Assembly: GCA_028287685.1 (NCBI GenBank)
Contig: JAQBPE010000082.1
Span: 1-33,064 of the forward strand
Direction: 5' to 3'
From: Cyanobacteria bacterium RYN_339
Lineage (GTDB): Bacteria; Cyanobacteriota; Sericytochromatia; S15B-MN24; JAQBPE01
DNA length: 33,064 bases
Positions 31,052-33,064 of this stretch are shown in pieces. The translations under genes and the position numbers were made by a program. The notes below the pieces were generated by a model. That model did not search any database. It was not told the DNA's origin and saw nothing but the letters and a program-made list of their open reading frames with translations. Every line of letters begins with the position of its first letter. The first letter of the stretch is position 1.

Positions 31052-32191
31052 CTACTTCAGGCCGGCGAGCGCGACGACCTTTTGGCCGGCGTCTTGCATG
31101 CTGGACGCGGGGGTGAACTTGTCGCTGGAAGCCAGGATGGCCTGGCCCTCGGCTTCCGCCGTGCCCGCGAGGCGCACCACCACCGGGATGGTGATGTCCA
31201 TGGTCTTGGTGGCTTCGATGATGCCCTTGGCGACGTCGTCGCAGCGGGTGATGCCGCCGAAGATGTTGATCATGATGCCCTTGAGGCCTTCCTCCATCAT
31301 GACGATCTCGAGCGCGTTCTTGACCACGTCGGCCTTGGCGCCGCCGCCGATGTCGAGGAAGTTGGCGGGCTTGCCGCCTTCACGCGAGACCACGTCCAGG
31401 CTGGTCATGACCAGGCCCGCGCCGTTGCCGATGATGCCGATGTTGCCGCCGAGGTGCACGAAGGTCAGGCCGCGACGGGTCGCTTCCTCTTCGATCTCGT
31501 GGCCGTCCTCGGACTCCTTCCAGCCGGCCAGGTCGCCCTGGCGGAAGAGCGAGTTCTCGTCGATGTTGATCTTGGCGTCGGCGGCGATCATGCGGCCGTC
31601 CTTGGTGATGGCGAGCGGGTTGATCTCGGCCAGGTCCGCGTCAACACCGATCATGCAGGTGTAGAGCGAGCGCAAGAAGGCGCTGGCTTCCTTCACGTAC
31701 TTGGGGTTCAGGCCGCCGCCGAAGATCAGCTCGCGGATCTGGAAGTCCGTCAGGCCGACCGCGGGGTCGACCCAGACCTTGGCGATCTTCTCGGGGGTCT
31801 TCTCCGCGACCTCTTCGATCTCGACGCCGCCCTCGGACGAGGCCATCACGATCACGCGCTTGGCGTCGCGGTCGACCAACATGCCGATGTAGTACTCCGT
31901 CTCGATCTCGACGGCTTCTTCCACGAGGACCTTCTTGACCTTGAGGCCCTTGATGTCCATCCCGAGGATGGCCTTCGCGGCTTCATAGGCTTCTTCGGCG
32001 TTGTTGGCGATCTTGATGCCGCCCGCCTTGCCGCGGCCACCCACGTGCACCTGGGCCTTGACCGCGACCTTCTTGCCGATTTCCTGGGCGATGCGCTTGG
32101 CATCTTCCGGGTTGTCGGCCACGCGGCCCTTGGTGGTCGGGATGTTGTACCGCTCCATCAGGAGCTTGCCCTGGTACTCGTGGATCTTCAT
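31052..32191 (-). CDS. sucC: Succinyl-CoA ligase beta subunit
   Basis: 379 aa from ATG 32191, preceded by GAGG at suitable spacing; an upstream in-frame start at 32212 would add seven non-conserved residues. [18 protein letters not shown] is the standard N-terminus. The ATP-grasp domain has [17 protein letters not shown] and [11 protein letters not shown]; the C-terminal part has [20 protein letters not shown] and [16 protein letters not shown]. It binds nucleotide and the succinyl phosphate intermediate. First gene of sucCD. ATP or GTP preference cannot be decided from sequence alone. Confidence 0.97.
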   Translation of the reverse strand: MKIHEYQGKLLMERYNIPTTKGRVADNPEDAKRIAQEIGKKVAVKAQVHVGGRGKAGGIKIANNAEEAYEAAKAILGMDIKGLKVKKVLVEEAVEIETEYYIGMLVDRDAKRVIVMASSEGGVEIEEVAEKTPEKIAKVWVDPAVGLTDFQIRELIFGGGLNPKYVKEASAFLRSLYTCMIGVDADLAEINPLAITKDGRMIAADAKINIDENSLFRQGDLAGWKESEDGHEIEEEATRRGLTFVHLGGNIGIIGNGAGLVMTSLDVVSREGGKPANFLDIGGGAKADVVKNALEIVMMEEGLKGIMINIFGGITRCDDVAKGIIEATKTMDITIPVVVRLAGTAEAEGQAILASSDKFTPASSMQDAGQKVVALAGLK

Positions 32192-32251
32192 CGAAACCCT
32201 CGTCTCTTTCACAGTGTTAGCTAGATACCGCGCGGTGGCGCGAGGCGAGGG

Positions 32252-32260
32252 ATTCTAGCA
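32252..32260 (-). promoter_or_regulatory. Extended -10 promoter of sucCD
   Basis: TGCTAGAAT on the minus strand has the TG extension and a five-of-six hexamer. Initiation near 32245 would give a leader of about 54 nt before sucC, unlike the near-leaderless genes elsewhere in the window. Confidence 0.55.
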
Positions 32261-32480
32261 CGAACGATCGGCCAGCCGCCAACGGCGGGGGCTGCCACCA
32301 GATGATGTTGATTCCGGCCTGAAGCGCGATGTTGTGATGTTCGTTACATTTCTTGGCATGACAGGCGGAGATCGGCATGTTAAAACCGTGGGCCAAGCAA
32401 GCGATGAAGTCGGATAAACTTCGGTGAATGTGGCGAATCGACGCCAGAGTCGCCATGGTTTCGTGGGACGGGAGTGGAGT
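32261..32480. other. Intergenic region between sucC and the right-edge gene
   Basis: This stretch is less GC-rich than its surroundings. A minus-strand ORF crosses it (a 79-codon stretch from the ATG near 32456, MATLASIRHIHRSLSDFIAC), but it runs through the sucC promoter, has no recognisable domain and no ribosome site, so I do not call it a gene. It should contain the promoter of the plus-strand gene at 32481; GGATAAACT (32412 onward) is only a weak candidate. Confidence 0.4.
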
Positions 32481-33064
32481 TTGAAGGGTTGGAAGGGCAC
32501 ACTGGCCTTGGGGGCCAGCATCGCGTTGTTCGCCGGACCCGGGTGCGAGCGTTCGCTGCCGCCCGGCGTGTTTTCGGCCGGCGCGGGCTTGTCGCTGGGC
32601 TTTACCGCGGCGCGTCATGTACAGGCCGGTGAAGTTGCCGCGTTCACGCGATTGGCCGTCAAGCTAACGGGCCCCAACCTGGTTGGCGAGTCTCAGCTGG
32701 TGGTGCTCTCCGCCGCGGAGGTGGCCGCTGGATCGCATTTGTTCGACCACTTACCGCCAGGGCCCGTGCATGTGGTGGCGAACGCCTTCAACGCTGCCGA
32801 CCAAGTGGTGGCCTGGGGGAACTGCGACGCCGTAATTGCGCCGAGTGGCGTGGTTGGAGCGAGCTTGACCTTACGGGATACAGAGGGCGGCTACGAGGCC
32901 GTTTACCACTGTCCGGCCCTGTGTGGTCCGCCGCCGACACCTACGCCAGAGCCGACTCCGACACCTACGCCAGTGCCGACTACGACACCTACGCCAGTGC
33001 CGACTCCGACACCTACGCCAGTGCCGACTCCGACACCTACGCCAGAGCCGACTCCGACACCTAC
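32481..33064 (+). CDS. Secreted protein with Pro-Thr octapeptide repeats, cut by window edge
   Basis: An open frame of 194 codons from TTG 32481 runs off the right edge. GGAG lies 6 nt upstream of the TTG. The N-terminus (LKGWKGTLALGASIALFAG) is a signal peptide; PGC at residues 20-22 could be a lipobox, though Pro at -2 is unusual. About 125 residues with strand-like alternation (SQLVVLSAAEVAAGSHLF, PPGPVHVVANAFN) resemble a small Ig- or fibronectin-like module, then from residue 150 comes a linker of PTPTP[EV]PT octapeptides. Such linkers space domains or span the cell wall and are often glycosylated. The C-terminal domain is missing. Confidence 0.65.
   Translation, partial: MKGWKGTLALGASIALFAGPGCERSLPPGVFSAGAGLSLGFTAARHVQAGEVAAFTRLAVKLTGPNLVGESQLVVLSAAEVAAGSHLFDHLPPGPVHVVANAFNAADQVVAWGNCDAVIAPSGVVGASLTLRDTEGGYEAVYHCPALCGPPPTPTPEPTPTPTPVPTTTPTPVPTPTPTPVPTPTPTPEPTPTP
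32934..33064. repeat. 24-nt coding tandem repeat (Pro-Thr octapeptide)
   Basis: Five full units start at 32934, 32958, 32982, 33006 and 33030 and a sixth is cut by the edge. Each reads CCGACACCTACGCCA then GAG or GTG then CCGACT; one unit begins ACG. The near identity at the DNA level points to recent expansion. Confidence 0.95.

Noticed and set aside
32217-32618. Minus-strand ORF upstream of sucC
   Set aside because: It crosses the likely sucC promoter and the plus-strand secreted protein gene, and shows no recognisable domain or ribosome site.

Overview
The window is a GC-rich bacterial chromosome segment. GTG and TTG starts are frequent, genes are tightly packed and often overlap by a few bases, and several promoters show an extended -10 (TGnTATAAT-like) element. 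Many products carry lipoprotein signal peptides, and one oxidoreductase subunit carries a twin-arginine signal, so an elaborate cell surface or periplasm is implied. Nothing here fixes the phylum. The mix of NHL-propeller lipoproteins, Gly-rich octapeptide-repeat lipoproteins and a GC-rich genome would fit an uncultured lineage, for example a non-photosynthetic relative of Cyanobacteria, but that is a weak guess from memory.

Layout. 1-8181 (minus strand) is a lipoprotein cluster of seven genes. It comprises an octapeptide-repeat lipoprotein cut by the left edge, three NHL beta-propeller lipoproteins that share an N-terminal beta-sandwich-like module, a fourth paralog that is only that module, and a pair of related lipoproteins of which one carries a block of the same octapeptide repeats. 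8242-10342 encodes a GAF protein and a membrane sensor histidine kinase. 10389-15763 is a five-gene operon for a periplasmic aldehyde oxidoreductase of the PaoABC type with its XdhC-family chaperone and a MocA-like cofactor cytidylyltransferase. Divergent from it lie an OmpR-type response regulator and a YbaK deacylase (15847-17021).

17107-20767 (minus) carries an unexplained small ORF, an MFS transporter, RecO, a membrane protein with a ComEA-like helix-hairpin-helix, a Flp-pilin-like small protein lacking the key Glu, and an FMN reductase. 20826-30071 looks like an envelope or glycopolymer region: a YIDP-type small membrane protein, a two-domain methyltransferase, a membrane-anchored sulfatase-superfamily phosphotransferase-like enzyme, a YfhO-like multi-spanning protein, a jellyroll-type lipoprotein, a second methyltransferase and a GT-C-like membrane protein. 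Methylmalonyl-CoA epimerase (27408) and sucCD (30132-32191) supply central metabolism linking propionyl/methylmalonyl-CoA and succinyl-CoA to the TCA cycle. A final secreted protein with Pro-Thr octapeptide repeats is cut by the right edge.

Both ends of the window stop inside 24-nt coding tandem repeats, which suggests a contig broken at repeats. The most distinctive content is the surface lipoprotein cluster with its mobile-looking octapeptide block, and the recurrent promoter architecture that places the -10 box 6-8 nt from the start codon.
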